A stretch of 64,000 bases of DNA, taken from Undibacterium hunanense (GTDB taxonomy: Bacteria; Pseudomonadota; Gammaproteobacteria; Burkholderiales; Burkholderiaceae_D). The notes beneath the pieces are model-generated. The model had not been told where the DNA came from. It did no database searches and worked only from the letters and a program-made list of their open reading frames with translations. The stretch is taken from assembly GCF_014284335.1 (NCBI RefSeq), contig NZ_JACOGF010000001.1, positions 372,001-436,000 of the forward strand. Direction: 5' to 3'. Position numbers and translations under genes: made by a program. Shown piece after piece: positions 18,803 through 28,220 of this stretch (positions are counted from its first letter, which is position 1; every line of letters starts with the position of its first letter).

Positions 18803-21532
18803 TTATGGTGATATAGCAGCAGTAGTCGGGGCAACTCCGGATGTAGGCAAGGCGATATCTTTTCCATTCATCGCATTTACCGTTGGACAGCTGGTACCGA
18901 TTAATGGCAGCTTGACATCTTCCACACATTTCGAACCGCACTCAAGCACGGTCAATGTCGTTGGAACACTCAATTCCCATGGAGCACCCACCTTGACCGG
19001 CGCTGACAAAGGCAATATCTCAGCCAGCATATCCAGAATAATGGGGTCGTCAAATGTGGGCGCAGTGGCACTTGTCCATAGCCGTCCGGTCACCATATAG
19101 TACAAGAATGCAGCTTCCTTCCCCTCTGCGATAGGCACTGTGACTTTGGCAAATCCAGCCTGCAAGAAAGCTGTCATTGCGGCATCGCTCCCCTTTGCTG
19201 TACTTAATTCTGCCCACCTGCAAGTATCTGCATAAAAATACTCATAGAATTTGGTAATCATCAGATCCCAATCCAGGTACGAGTCAAGCAATATGGCACG
19301 TTGTGCATCCTGGCAAAATGGGCACTCTATCCGGTTTAATGGTATTTTTTGTTCACGGCACAGATGAAATGCATCTTGCCCGGCAAGTGGCAATTCAGCA
19401 TCCGGTCCTAAAATTCGCAGACAGGCTTTTTTGATTTCATCGGTGATGATTTTCCGGATGGTGTAATCATCCGCGCTGTACACAATGCTGCCGGCCTGCG
19501 CTTTTGCCTCTGCCAGCTTGGCGTTGTAGTCATCCAGTTGTGCCTGATACGCCATCATGATGGTGGAGAAAGTCTTTGCTTGCCAATTTTTAAGTGCCTC
19601 TGCAGTGCGCTTGCATTCCACCTTGACTGATACGAAATAATTACGCGAACGCACGATATAGGATACCGTCAGATTGCTGGAAATACCTGGATTAAAAGTG
19701 ATACTTCCACTGCTACCTGGCAGAGACTGACCTGCAATCGCCAGGGAAAAATAGAAGTTAGTCGTTTCGCCGCTCCCGGCAGGGCCAATGACAGTTGCTT
19801 TCGTCGCGGTATACCCTTCAGGAATCGTGATCGCCTTATTTGCGCCAGAAAAATCGAGCGCTGCGTAATCTGCATTGTTATCGGTATTGGTGTCGTGATA
19901 TGAATCCGACAGATAAATAAATTCGGCAGGTGGCGCAGAAAGCTCAAGACCGTACGCTGCACCCGCTGAAAGATAATTGCTATCGGTCAGATCGGATGGT
20001 GATGCCACATTAGGTTTATTGGGTTTAATCAATTCAGTCAAACCAGGAGATTGCGTTTGTGAAAACTTATAAAAGCGTGCAGGCTCATCCACATCGAAGG
20101 TGACAGAAAGACGCTGTCCATACGTCCATACCTGCGCACTATATATTTTATTCACCCAGCGATAGCTGCCAACAACATGGCCGCTCCCGGCACGATTGTC
20201 ATACCCATGCGTATACCTGTCTTCAAACTCTTCTGTCCGTTTGCTTTGCCGTTCCTGAATGACCTTATTGATTACCCGGTCTAAAGCGCGAGCGGTGATT
20301 TCTTTCGTTTTCTTGACTGCCTGCTGATCCGCCAGATGGGTTGCATTATGCGATGCAACACCTGTCTCGACCTCATAGCTGACTGTCCCATAATTCCCGG
20401 ACACTGTGCCGCTGAATTTGACATCAAGTGATGCTTCTGTTTCTTTCTTTGTTGCGGATTCCATCTCAAAACGATCCGTGCTTTGGTTGTCAGTCTCGTG
20501 CGTCGTTTCGCTCTCGGTACGCGTCAGGAAAGAATCCTCGGTCCGTACCAGGCGACGGGTAGCCCTCTCTTGATACTCGCCCTGCAAAACGTTCACAATC
20601 GCAGCGATTTCACCCGCTTCATAGCGCAGCAAAGTCTGTTCTGCCCGACGATATTCGGCGACATTAAGAATTTGCATACAACAAGGCAAATTTGGAAAAG
20701 GATTATCCCGTATTGCAATGTTGATGCCAGGATCCGGTTTTACTGGCACAGTCCCTTCATGCGGAACACGGGACGCCCAAATAGATCCATTGGATAAAAC
20801 CATTGCTGTTTTTGTTTTCTCAGCTGCATTAAATTGCGTTGTATCGCGCACGCTTTTAGCACCTGTATCGGCAGACATGTCGGCCTTTTGCGCCAAATCC
20901 GCTTTTTCTTTAGCCGCAATTTGCAAATTCTCGATTACGACTGGAGGCAAGGCAATGTATGCCCTGGACAGCTCCAGCACATTCCCGGATTGCAGCGGTT
21001 CTTTGCTGGCATTCACCAGACTGACGGTGTAGTTGGCAAGTGCGACTGAAGTAAGAGCGTCATAGACTCTCCCATCGCCGCCATTCAGCGCGTGATATAT
21101 CAGATTATTCCAAAGCCGGCTTGAGAGTTCTTCCGCCAGTGGCTTGATTTTCGATATGTGCTGTATCAACTCGGACGCCTGAGCGCTGGTTCTCAGCTGT
21201 TTGAGTGCAAAGCCAATCTCGATAAATTGACCATACTCGGTTTGAATGCTGTGGAAATTAGGAAGATAACTGGATTTTTTTTCAAAATCCGTAGCGCTTT
21301 TAGATACTGACCTGGCTGTTTTCGCAGAGGATGCAGATGCGGCATTTGAAACTGGCCTCAAGGAAATAGTGCTATCCAGAATGAACTTCCTTGGCGCACT
21401 TACTGTTGTGTAGACATGGGCCGACGGTAACCGTCGCTGCACCCCGCGTAGTGTGACGAAGTTAAACAGTGTGGTCGTTGCAGAAGTGTTTGTAGACACA
21501 TCAGGTGTATTCGCCATTGTTGGAGTGCTCAT
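18803..21532 (-). CDS. Unrecognised 909-residue protein (first gene of accessory unit)
   Basis: This large cytoplasmic-looking protein has no signal peptide. The N-terminal ~240 residues are Ser/Thr/Ala-rich then helical. Near residue 308 is EIAAIVNVLQGEYQERATRR, followed by a charged helical stretch rich in Thr/Glu to about 370. A beta segment (370-395), another charged helix (400-440, KEITARALDRVINKVIQERQ) and a beta-rich region to 640 come next. A helical part contains a Cys pair, ECPFCQ, at 736-741. I have a recollection of uncharacterised proteins with a similar EIAxIxNVLxGE segment but cannot name a family. It is the promoter-proximal gene of the unit. Confidence 0.75.
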   Translation of the reverse strand: MSTPTMANTPDVSTNTSATTTLFNFVTLRGVQRRLPSAHVYTTVSAPRKFILDSTISLRPVSNAASASSAKTARSVSKSATDFEKKSSYLPNFHSIQTEYGQFIEIGFALKQLRTSAQASELIQHISKIKPLAEELSSRLWNNLIYHALNGGDGRVYDALTSVALANYTVSLVNASKEPLQSGNVLELSRAYIALPPVVIENLQIAAKEKADLAQKADMSADTGAKSVRDTTQFNAAEKTKTAMVLSNGSIWASRVPHEGTVPVKPDPGINIAIRDNPFPNLPCCMQILNVAEYRRAEQTLLRYEAGEIAAIVNVLQGEYQERATRRLVRTEDSFLTRTESETTHETDNQSTDRFEMESATKKETEASLDVKFSGTVSGNYGTVSYEVETGVASHNATHLADQQAVKKTKEITARALDRVINKVIQERQSKRTEEFEDRYTHGYDNRAGSGHVVGSYRWVNKIYSAQVWTYGQRLSVTFDVDEPARFYKFSQTQSPGLTELIKPNKPNVASPSDLTDSNYLSAGAAYGLELSAPPAEFIYLSDSYHDTNTDNNADYAALDFSGANKAITIPEGYTATKATVIGPAGSGETTNFYFSLAIAGQSLPGSSGSITFNPGISSNLTVSYIVRSRNYFVSVKVECKRTAEALKNWQAKTFSTIMMAYQAQLDDYNAKLAEAKAQAGSIVYSADDYTIRKIITDEIKKACLRILGPDAELPLAGQDAFHLCREQKIPLNRIECPFCQDAQRAILLDSYLDWDLMITKFYEYFYADTCRWAELSTAKGSDAAMTAFLQAGFAKVTVPIAEGKEAAFLYYMVTGRLWTSATAPTFDDPIILDMLAEILPLSAPVKVGAPWELSVPTTLTVLECGSKCVEDVKLPLIGTSCPTVNAMNGKDIALPTSGVAPTTAAISP

Positions 21533-21969
21533 CTTTTACCATCCTCATGTAAAAAAACCATCATAGGAGACAGTTAATCAAAAAACAAGCATTAAATTAC
21601 CAAAAATGCATTTAATTATGACAACCTCATCTTCAAGTGTCAGTACTGACATTCTGCGCATGCAAAAAAACGCAAAGCAACCAAACTGCTTTGCTTTATC
21701 GCCTTGCTGATTTGCGTCGCTCAATATTGAGGCAATAAAAACATACCGAATGTCCGTGACCACGGATTACCAGGTCAATGTCGCAGTTAATGCAGGTGGG
21801 AAATGTGAGTAAAAGGATGTGCCGCAAAGCGCCATACGTGCAGCCACTGTTTTGGTTTGAACGCAACGCCGGTTTGATATTTAACATACTCTGGAACTAC
21901 GATTAAATCAGGATGCCTGGCACCCTGATTTAAAAACTACCTGACAATTGTCGCCAGATTACCGCGCCA
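21533..21969. other. Upstream region of the accessory unit
   Basis: This stretch lies between the TonB-receptor stop and the 909-residue gene and should hold the promoter of the accessory unit. It is AT-rich near 21540-21620. The only coding candidate is a small zinc-finger-like ORF at 21696-21887. Confidence 0.5.
21696..21887 (-). CDS. Possible small zinc-finger protein (DksA/TraR-like C-terminus)
   Basis: A 63-codon frame encodes two CxxC pairs, FPTCINCDIDL and HSVCFYCLNIE, 14 residues apart, followed by a basic tail. This spacing resembles the C4 zinc finger of TraR/DksA proteins, which end in a similar C-x2-C then a Glu-containing helix. The ribosome site is weak (AGAG) and the N-terminal half is not recognisable. 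It is oriented like the accessory unit and lies 163 bp upstream of it, so it could be a regulator or a degraded gene. Confidence 0.35.
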   Translation of the reverse strand: MLNIKPALRSNQNSGCTYGALRHILLLTFPTCINCDIDLVIRGHGHSVCFYCLNIERRKSARR

Positions 21970-24543
21970 TCACCAGCGATAAGTCGCTGTTGCAGTCACC
22001 TTGCGCACATCACCGTAATAACAGGAACCATAACCACAACTGGTCAGATAGGTCTTGTTGGCAGCATTGCGAATATTCAGCTTCAGGTCCCAGGCACCAA
22101 AATCGTAGCCCAGCAGCACGTCGAACACGGTATAAGCAGGCAGCTTTGTGCTGGCCGCGTCAGAAATGCCATGATTAGTGCCGTTATAGCGCGCACCCAG
22201 GCCAAGTTTCACGCCGCTGTTGAAACGGTAATCTGCCCAGAGTGAACCCGCGTGTTCGGACACACCGTTGGCGTTGACGCCAATCTCCGCAGGGGTGCTG
22301 CTGGCAGTAATCTTCGCCGTCGGTGTCCATGCGTATGACATGGTCAGGTTAAAGTGGCGCAAGGGCTCAACGACGGCTTCCATTTCAATACCCTTGACGG
22401 TAATTTCACCTGTCTGCCTGGGCTGAAAATTGCCATCGTTGGTGATGTAGTTCTGGCGGCGCAGATCAAACACGGCCATGCTATAGCTGTCACGCGTGCC
22501 TGGCGGCTGGTAACGCAGGCCAAGCTCAAGCTGTGCCGCAGTTTCAGGATCAAACGCCTTCCTGGTAACCGGATTGATCGTGGTAGTCGGGACAAAGGAT
22601 TGCGAATAACTGACATATGGCGCCAAACCCGTCGGCGCCAGATAGACCAGCCCCGCCCTGCCCGTAAACTTGCCATCCGTCTGACTGGTGATCACGGCGC
22701 TGGCGCGGTCATCGGTGTCGATGCTCGCGCGGTCATAGCGTCCACCTACTGTGACAACGACCTGGTTATCTATCTTCGATTGCCACTGACCGTAGAGGCC
22801 AGTCTGTTTCAGGCGTGTCGTGCCGTCAAAATACGGATCGGAAATACTGATCTTTTGCCCGTACACTGGTGCATACAGGTTGAGTGGTGCATTGGCATCG
22901 CCGTAGTAAGTAGCCTGGTCAAAACGGGCGTTCTGATAATCCAGCCCGATCAGCACGGTATGTGCAAAAATCCCCTGCGTCCAGTTTCCCTGCAAGTGGT
23001 TGTCGATGGACAGGGTGCGTGCAGTTTCATGGCTACCGAACGAACTGCGGTTGATGATACGGAAATTGGCCGGATCATTGAGATTGGCCGGGTTGACGGT
23101 CACATAACTGGTGCCACTGAATACCTCATCCAGCCCGGCCTTGATACGGCCATACCGCAGGTTCTGGCGAAACTGCCAGGTATCGTTCAGGCGATGCTCC
23201 AGATTATAGCCAACCGCCCACTGGTCCTGATCCATATGATCAAACTTGGGATCACCAACAAAGGTTGACGCCGGAGTGTAGGATCCATCTGGATTGGGCA
23301 CCAATGAACCCTGCTCGCGCGTCACGCGGGAATACACCCCGGCACGTCCGCGCAGATAGTGCGACAGTAAGGTCAGCGAAGTGTCTGCATTGGGCTTCCA
23401 GGTCAATGCCGGCGCCACATAAACGCGGTCATTGGCAATGCCATCGACTGGATATTCAGATTTGCGCAACACGCTGGTGACACGATACAGCAAGGTGCCA
23501 TCATCATTCACCGGCCCGGCAAAATCACCCGCCACTTGCTTGCCACCATAATTGCCTAGCTGTACCTGCAATTCGCGGATGGGCTCGCTGCTTGGCCGTT
23601 TGCTGACGATATTGACCGTACCACCCGGCGATGCCTGGCCATATAACACGGAAGATGGGCCGCGCAGGACATCAACACGTTCGCTGGCGTAATTATCGGT
23701 TTGCCATACCGCCCATGTGTAGTTATTGCGCAGGGACAGACCATCCAGCGTAGGCCCGGGATTATATGTATCAAAACCGCGCAGATAAAACCAGGTGCTT
23801 TCAAAACGCGAATCCGGGCCATAGGGCGCGATGTTCACGCCTGGCGTATAGGCCAGCGCATCACGCAGCGTGGTGGCACCGATGGCAGCCATACGATCAG
23901 CCGTGACGACAGAAATCGACTGCGGTGTTTCAATGATGGGGGTATCGGTCTTGGTGCCGGTCGCACTGCGTTTTGCAATAAAACCGATCACCGGACTGGT
24001 GGCAGTTTCTTGCTCCATGCTGGCCTTGACTTTGACCTCTGGCAAATTCGACTGGCTGTCAAATACCACCGGCGGCAAGGCGGCAGGCTCTGGCCGCTCT
24101 GGTTTCCTCGTCAGTGCATAACCACCGTTGGCCTGTGCCACCGCAGCCAGGCCCGTGCCTTGCAGCAGCAAAGGCAACGCTTCCTGCACACTGTAATTGC
24201 CACGCAGCCCCCTGCTTTGCAGGCCTGCCGTGATTTCAGCCGAAAAAGACAATAACAAGCCCGTCTCGCGGCCAAAGCGGTTCAATGCCACTTCCAAAGG
24301 CCCGGCAGGAATATCGTAAGTTTTTCGGGCCGGTGCAGCAGCCGGGGCAACGTCGGCAGCCAGGGTCGCTTGCGGCAATGCCGCTGTCACCACCAACCCG
24401 GCGCTAAATGCATGGCCAATGGCAGCTACCAGCGCATTGCGGACAAAACGAGGCGTGCGTGCAGATAACTCGCCACGTGGATGACTCATTGGCTGATTGA
24501 ATAAATATTGCTGTCGTGGTGTTTGCCGGGTGCGTGCGCCCAT
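21970..24543 (-). CDS. TonB-dependent siderophore receptor with signalling (STN) domain
   Basis: This outer-membrane ferric-siderophore transporter has about 857 residues. After the leader comes an STN signalling domain (DIPAGPLEVALNRFG through to GGYALTR, residues ~75-150), used to signal to FecR. The plug domain follows (ETPQSISVVTADRM; YLRGFD; PGGTVNIVSKRP). The 22-strand barrel ends in the C-terminal aromatic YRW. The ATG at 24543 has AAGGA at good spacing; the frame is open to 24627. Neighbouring fecI and fecR genes make it a surface-signalling receptor. Siderophore type cannot be told from sequence; it is closest to FpvA/FoxA-like receptors. Confidence 0.93.
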   Translation of the reverse strand: MGARTRQTPRQQYLFNQPMSHPRGELSARTPRFVRNALVAAIGHAFSAGLVVTAALPQATLAADVAPAAAPARKTYDIPAGPLEVALNRFGRETGLLLSFSAEITAGLQSRGLRGNYSVQEALPLLLQGTGLAAVAQANGGYALTRKPERPEPAALPPVVFDSQSNLPEVKVKASMEQETATSPVIGFIAKRSATGTKTDTPIIETPQSISVVTADRMAAIGATTLRDALAYTPGVNIAPYGPDSRFESTWFYLRGFDTYNPGPTLDGLSLRNNYTWAVWQTDNYASERVDVLRGPSSVLYGQASPGGTVNIVSKRPSSEPIRELQVQLGNYGGKQVAGDFAGPVNDDGTLLYRVTSVLRKSEYPVDGIANDRVYVAPALTWKPNADTSLTLLSHYLRGRAGVYSRVTREQGSLVPNPDGSYTPASTFVGDPKFDHMDQDQWAVGYNLEHRLNDTWQFRQNLRYGRIKAGLDEVFSGTSYVTVNPANLNDPANFRIINRSSFGSHETARTLSIDNHLQGNWTQGIFAHTVLIGLDYQNARFDQATYYGDANAPLNLYAPVYGQKISISDPYFDGTTRLKQTGLYGQWQSKIDNQVVVTVGGRYDRASIDTDDRASAVITSQTDGKFTGRAGLVYLAPTGLAPYVSYSQSFVPTTTINPVTRKAFDPETAAQLELGLRYQPPGTRDSYSMAVFDLRRQNYITNDGNFQPRQTGEITVKGIEMEAVVEPLRHFNLTMSYAWTPTAKITASSTPAEIGVNANGVSEHAGSLWADYRFNSGVKLGLGARYNGTNHGISDAASTKLPAYTVFDVLLGYDFGAWDLKLNIRNAANKTYLTSCGYGSCYYGDVRKVTATATYRW

Positions 24544-24652
24544 GATTGATTCCTTTTGCGAAAGTTGGAAATATGCAGTGCTTACCTTCCATGTCCCGCG
24601 AGAATCCAAAACAGACCAGCCCGTCACAAAAATATTTTCACAACTGCACCCG

Positions 24653-25690
24653 CTATACCCTTGCCGGTCGCACCATCACCCAATACCGCGTCAGGAAATG
24701 GATATCTACCGGCAAGGTAGCGCACAGGGCTTGCAGAATACGCTCAGTATCTGCCAGTGGATAAGTACCGGATACCCTCAAACCCGCAATGGCAGGATCA
24801 CAACCCAGATAACCTGGGCGGTGCCGCCCCAACTCCGCAAGAAAATCCGCCAGACGCATGCTGCTGGCGACCAGCATGCCGTCAGTCCAGGCTATGCTGT
24901 CATCATTGGCAGGCTGCGGGTCAGCTATGGTGCTGTGTGTGAAACTGGTTTGCTCACCTGCGTGCAGGATCAGTGCCTTCCCTGCTGGCAGATCACGCGG
25001 TCGAATGGCCACGGCACCTTCAAACACATCGACACGACTGGCATACGCCTGCTGCCGTACTGCAAAGCGTGTACCCAAAGGCTGGAGCTCACCTTGCGCA
25101 GTTTCGACAATGAAAGGACGCCCGCTGCCATCCTTGCCAGTGCTGACCAGTATCTCGCCGCCAAGCAGCACGATCTGCCGCTGGTTAGCGTTAAAGCGCA
25201 CATTGATGGCACTACTGGTATTCAGGGCAACGGTGGTGCCGTCGGCCAGTGTGACCGTACGGCGCTGGCCCACACCGGTGCGTTCATCAGCGGTCCATTC
25301 ATGCCACGGAATCTGGTCTTGCGCCACCCAGGCAGTGCCACCCGCAAACAGCATGACTGCCAGCGTCTTGATGGCTTCGCGGCGCTTCACAGAGCGCGGT
25401 GTGGCCAGCGTGGCATGTGCAATGGCCGCAGCCACCGGGGAAGCCGTGCGTTGCAGATTGCCGAACAGTTGGCCATTGACGGCTTCAATCCTTTGCCAGG
25501 CACGCTGATGATCAGGATGTTGCGCCAGCCACTGCTGCATGGCCTGCCGCCTTTTTACTCCATCGACATCGCTGGCATCATACGATTGCAGTTCAACCAG
25601 CCACTCTACCGCACGCCGAGCGACCGCAGGAGGAATGGCGGCGGCAGTAGCGTTACTGGTGCCGAACAGGCTGCCAGGATGCGCACTCAC
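24653..25690 (-). CDS. fecR: FecR-type anti-sigma/sigma regulator
   Basis: This inner-membrane protein relays the receptor state to the FecI sigma factor. The N-terminal cytoplasmic DUF4880 region (AVEWLVELQ, then WLAQHPDHQRAWQRIE) binds sigma. A hydrophobic segment near residue 120 (IKTLAVMLFAGGTAWVA) crosses the membrane. The periplasmic FecR domain follows (RRTVTLADGTTVALNTSSAI). I chose a GTG start at 25690, 13 bp after the sigma stop; the open frame reaches 25795 inside fecI but has no family similarity there. About 345 residues, the usual size. Confidence 0.9.
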   Translation of the reverse strand: MSAHPGSLFGTSNATAAAIPPAVARRAVEWLVELQSYDASDVDGVKRRQAMQQWLAQHPDHQRAWQRIEAVNGQLFGNLQRTASPVAAAIAHATLATPRSVKRREAIKTLAVMLFAGGTAWVAQDQIPWHEWTADERTGVGQRRTVTLADGTTVALNTSSAINVRFNANQRQIVLLGGEILVSTGKDGSGRPFIVETAQGELQPLGTRFAVRQQAYASRVDVFEGAVAIRPRDLPAGKALILHAGEQTSFTHSTIADPQPANDDSIAWTDGMLVASSMRLADFLAELGRHRPGYLGCDPAIAGLRVSGTYPLADTERILQALCATLPVDIHFLTRYWVMVRPARV

Positions 25691-25703
25691 ACAAGCACCT
25701 GCA

Positions 25704-26213
25704 TCAATCTTGCACCAAAGCGAAATAGCACTGCGTGCCTGCACGCACCAGATGACGCTTGACGGTGCTGATGGAAATATCAAGCTCAACCGCAATCTCC
25801 GCCTGGCTCATACCGTCAAGCTGGGCCAGCAAGAACGCGCGTTTGGCTTGTGCCGGCAAACCTGCCAGCAAACGGTCAATTTCAATCAGGGTTTCCAGCA
25901 GAATGGCGCGCTCTTCAGGGGATGGTGCAAAAGCCTGAGGGGCGTGCGCCAGGGCTTCAAGATAGGCACGTTCGATTTGCTCACGCCGCCAGTGATTGGC
26001 CAGCACACGCTGTGCCACGGTAGTCAAAAAAGCACGTGGCTCATGCAGCGCAAGCTGCTCTTCACGCGCCAGCAGACGCAAAAACGTATCCTGCGCCAGA
26101 TCAGCCGCCCGGTGCGAGCAACCCAGTTTCTGACGCAGCCAGCCATACAGCCAACCATGGTGGTCGCTATACAACGCCCCCACCTGCTGCAAGGCCAACT
26201 CAGTTGCCGACAT
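25704..26213 (-). CDS. fecI: ECF sigma factor, FecI-like
   Basis: This 169-residue iron-starvation ECF sigma factor has region 2 (DLAQDTFLRLLAR, near residue 40) and region 4 (GMSQAEIAVELDISISTVKRHL, residues ~133-154). It would direct RNA polymerase to the receptor gene when the siderophore is bound. A Fur-box palindrome lies about 45-60 bp upstream, giving the expected double control by iron level and siderophore. fecR follows closely and then the receptor gene. Confidence 0.92.
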   Translation of the reverse strand: MSATELALQQVGALYSDHHGWLYGWLRQKLGCSHRAADLAQDTFLRLLAREEQLALHEPRAFLTTVAQRVLANHWRREQIERAYLEALAHAPQAFAPSPEERAILLETLIEIDRLLAGLPAQAKRAFLLAQLDGMSQAEIAVELDISISTVKRHLVRAGTQCYFALVQD

Positions 26214-26256
26214 GACACCCCCTACCGGAACGGAATGCCAGGCACCCCTAAATGTG

Positions 26257-26275
26257 AATGAGAATTAATCTCATT
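26257..26275. promoter_or_regulatory. Fur box upstream of fecI
   Basis: The 19-base sequence AATGAGAATTAATCTCATT is a nearly perfect inverted repeat matching the GATAATGATAATCATTATC consensus in layout. It starts 44 bp before the fecI ATG, an expected operator position. Confidence 0.85.
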
Positions 26276-26463
26276 CTAATACATATGAAGGTATTGGTGC
26301 AATGTTGGGTTGAACGATCACCAAAACGAATGATGATAAATCTCCCCTATTTATCGCTGATGCTACTAACCATATCTGACAGCAATTTCTTGCTATAAAA
26401 CGCTAATCGGATGTTCGCTATTTTCGGATTGACTAAGAAAATACGATAACAAAATAACCACAA

Positions 26464-28014
26464 TTAATTACTTTCCAACTTCGAAAATCCACCAGTTCGC
26501 CTAATCAAGTCTGGATAAAAAGAAAACTCCCCAGCTGCGAGATGTGATTTGAACATGCTGTCACAATCCGTATAAATTAAATTACCAGGAAATCCATATC
26601 TTGGCTGCGCTGCGAAACTTATAGCATTCCACTCCGTACTACTATGGCCCATAGACTTAAAATATAACGCTGCAACCGTGCTGAGCAAAACCATAGTTGG
26701 TTGACCTGAGTCATTTCGAAATTCAATAGCACCTCTTCCATTCTTCGGATCTACGGTTGGGAACCCGGTAATTTGCTCAAGATGTCTTACATTCACTACT
26801 AATGAATAAACGCCAACATCACGATGATACAAAACGGCAAGAAAAACCAAAAAAAATATATGCACCTGCTTACCATCAAGAAGTGCAAATGCGACATCAA
26901 GAATAGTTGTAACCTGCAATAAATCCCTCAGGGATAAATCAAATGCATTGGCATGAAGTTCTAAAACATAAGCTACTACATCAACAGTTGCATTCGGAAC
27001 TATAACCTGACCAGTCATCGTTTTTAGAAATCCTAAGCCATAAACGACATGTGATATATCCGGCAAGGACATTTCTGCAGTAATAGCAAGGCAAAACTGC
27101 TTAGTACTTGGTTCAGGAAGTGAGTACTGAAGATCGAAAAATCTTCTTAAATATGTATGTCCGTCAAATTTTGATCCATAAACGGCTTTAACTGAATGAG
27201 ACAACTGTTCGAGATTTGTCGAAATAACGAAATAAACGCCTCTAACACCGAACAAGTGCTTTATTCCTTCCAATAGCTCAATTGCGTAATCTGGACGACA
27301 TCGATCCAATTCATCAACAAAAACTATAATAGGCAGTTGTATTCCATCAATACTATCAAGAGCCTGAATCAAGGCGCCTACCTGTTTCTTGAATTGTCTA
27401 ATCGATTCTTTTATAGTTCGGTGTTCATTCAACGCTTTACTAATAGCAGTGTTAAGTTTTCTCGCTGCTTCGCTATATGCATCACTTTTTCTCTCGGGTG
27501 CATCACTCGACATTTTCACTTCTAAATCTTCATCATCTAAATCTTCATCACTATCGAATAGCTCTTTAATTTGATGCGACGACAAACCTGCAACTTGCTT
27601 TACAATCGTAAAGCCAATAATCTTTAAAGCAGGCTTCCAAATCTTATTCAAAGCCTCCAGTGCCTGCTCTTTAGCTTGAACGCTTAAAGGGATATGCTTC
27701 AAATACTTATTTAATGAAGAGTTGAATTCAGCAATAAATGCCAGCAAGGGATCTTTAGTGAAGTCATTTTTCCAAGCATCAAAAAACAAAGTAGGATGTT
27801 TCTGCTTCTGAGCCTCCTTACACAGTCTTTGAACAAAAAAGGATTTACCAGATCCCCATTTGCCATTTATCGCAAGGACAAATCCATTCTCTTGGGTCTT
27901 TGTTAAATTACGCTTTTGGAGAAAGTAGAGTAAATTCGCTCCTTCCTTTTCACGCTCAAGAAAGTCCCCTTTCCAAATTTCACTATCATCAGCTTCTTCA
28001 ACTTGATCATGCAT
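26464..28014 (-). CDS. KAP-family P-loop NTPase
   Basis: This 516-residue protein has the KAP NTPase core. Walker A is GKWGSGKS at residues 51-58. FFDAWKNDF, the usual KAP W-containing motif, is near 78. Walker B is IIVFVDELDRCRPDYA at 229-244, with the sensor-like VISTNLEQL after it. The insertion between the Walker motifs that often carries two membrane helices is here only weakly hydrophobic (residues 130-145) followed by an acidic run. KAP NTPases are known from plasmids and defence systems (PifA, QatA). The gene is strikingly AT-rich, stands alone between the fec unit and guaA, and is probably acquired. A defence role is inference. Confidence 0.87.
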   Translation of the reverse strand: MHDQVEEADDSEIWKGDFLEREKEGANLLYFLQKRNLTKTQENGFVLAINGKWGSGKSFFVQRLCKEAQKQKHPTLFFDAWKNDFTKDPLLAFIAEFNSSLNKYLKHIPLSVQAKEQALEALNKIWKPALKIIGFTIVKQVAGLSSHQIKELFDSDEDLDDEDLEVKMSSDAPERKSDAYSEAARKLNTAISKALNEHRTIKESIRQFKKQVGALIQALDSIDGIQLPIIVFVDELDRCRPDYAIELLEGIKHLFGVRGVYFVISTNLEQLSHSVKAVYGSKFDGHTYLRRFFDLQYSLPEPSTKQFCLAITAEMSLPDISHVVYGLGFLKTMTGQVIVPNATVDVVAYVLELHANAFDLSLRDLLQVTTILDVAFALLDGKQVHIFFLVFLAVLYHRDVGVYSLVVNVRHLEQITGFPTVDPKNGRGAIEFRNDSGQPTMVLLSTVAALYFKSMGHSSTEWNAISFAAQPRYGFPGNLIYTDCDSMFKSHLAAGEFSFYPDLIRRTGGFSKLESN

Positions 28015-28144
28015 AAATTTCCAATGTTTTTATTAATAAAAACATACGCTATAACCATGCAAAAATAATGTCAACATCACAGACCATATATACCAATTCA
28101 ACATTTTGCATGGAGCAACAATTAATATTGCAATTAAGCCACAA

Positions 28145-28173
28145 AACAAAAAAGCCCGCAATGACGCGGGCTT
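28145..28173 (-). terminator. Rho-independent terminator after guaA
   Basis: On the minus strand AAGCCCGC and GCGGGCTT pair around a short loop and are followed by a run of T. It lies 48 bp downstream of the guaA stop. Confidence 0.9.
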
Positions 28174-28220
28174 CCGGGGTGTTTCGTGCTGTCAGTTGCC
28201 TGATGTTGCCAGACCTAAAA

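Noticed and set aside
21578..21763. 61-codon minus-strand frame next to the zinc-finger ORF
   Set aside because: It overlaps the better candidate in another frame, has no motif and lacks a ribosome site.
22354..23268. 304-codon plus-strand frame over the TonB receptor
   Set aside because: Shadow of a beta-barrel gene; no recognisable domain.
24497..25762. 421-codon plus-strand frame over fecR and the receptor start
   Set aside because: It overlaps well-supported fecR on the opposite strand, has no family features, and is His/Arg/Cys-rich.
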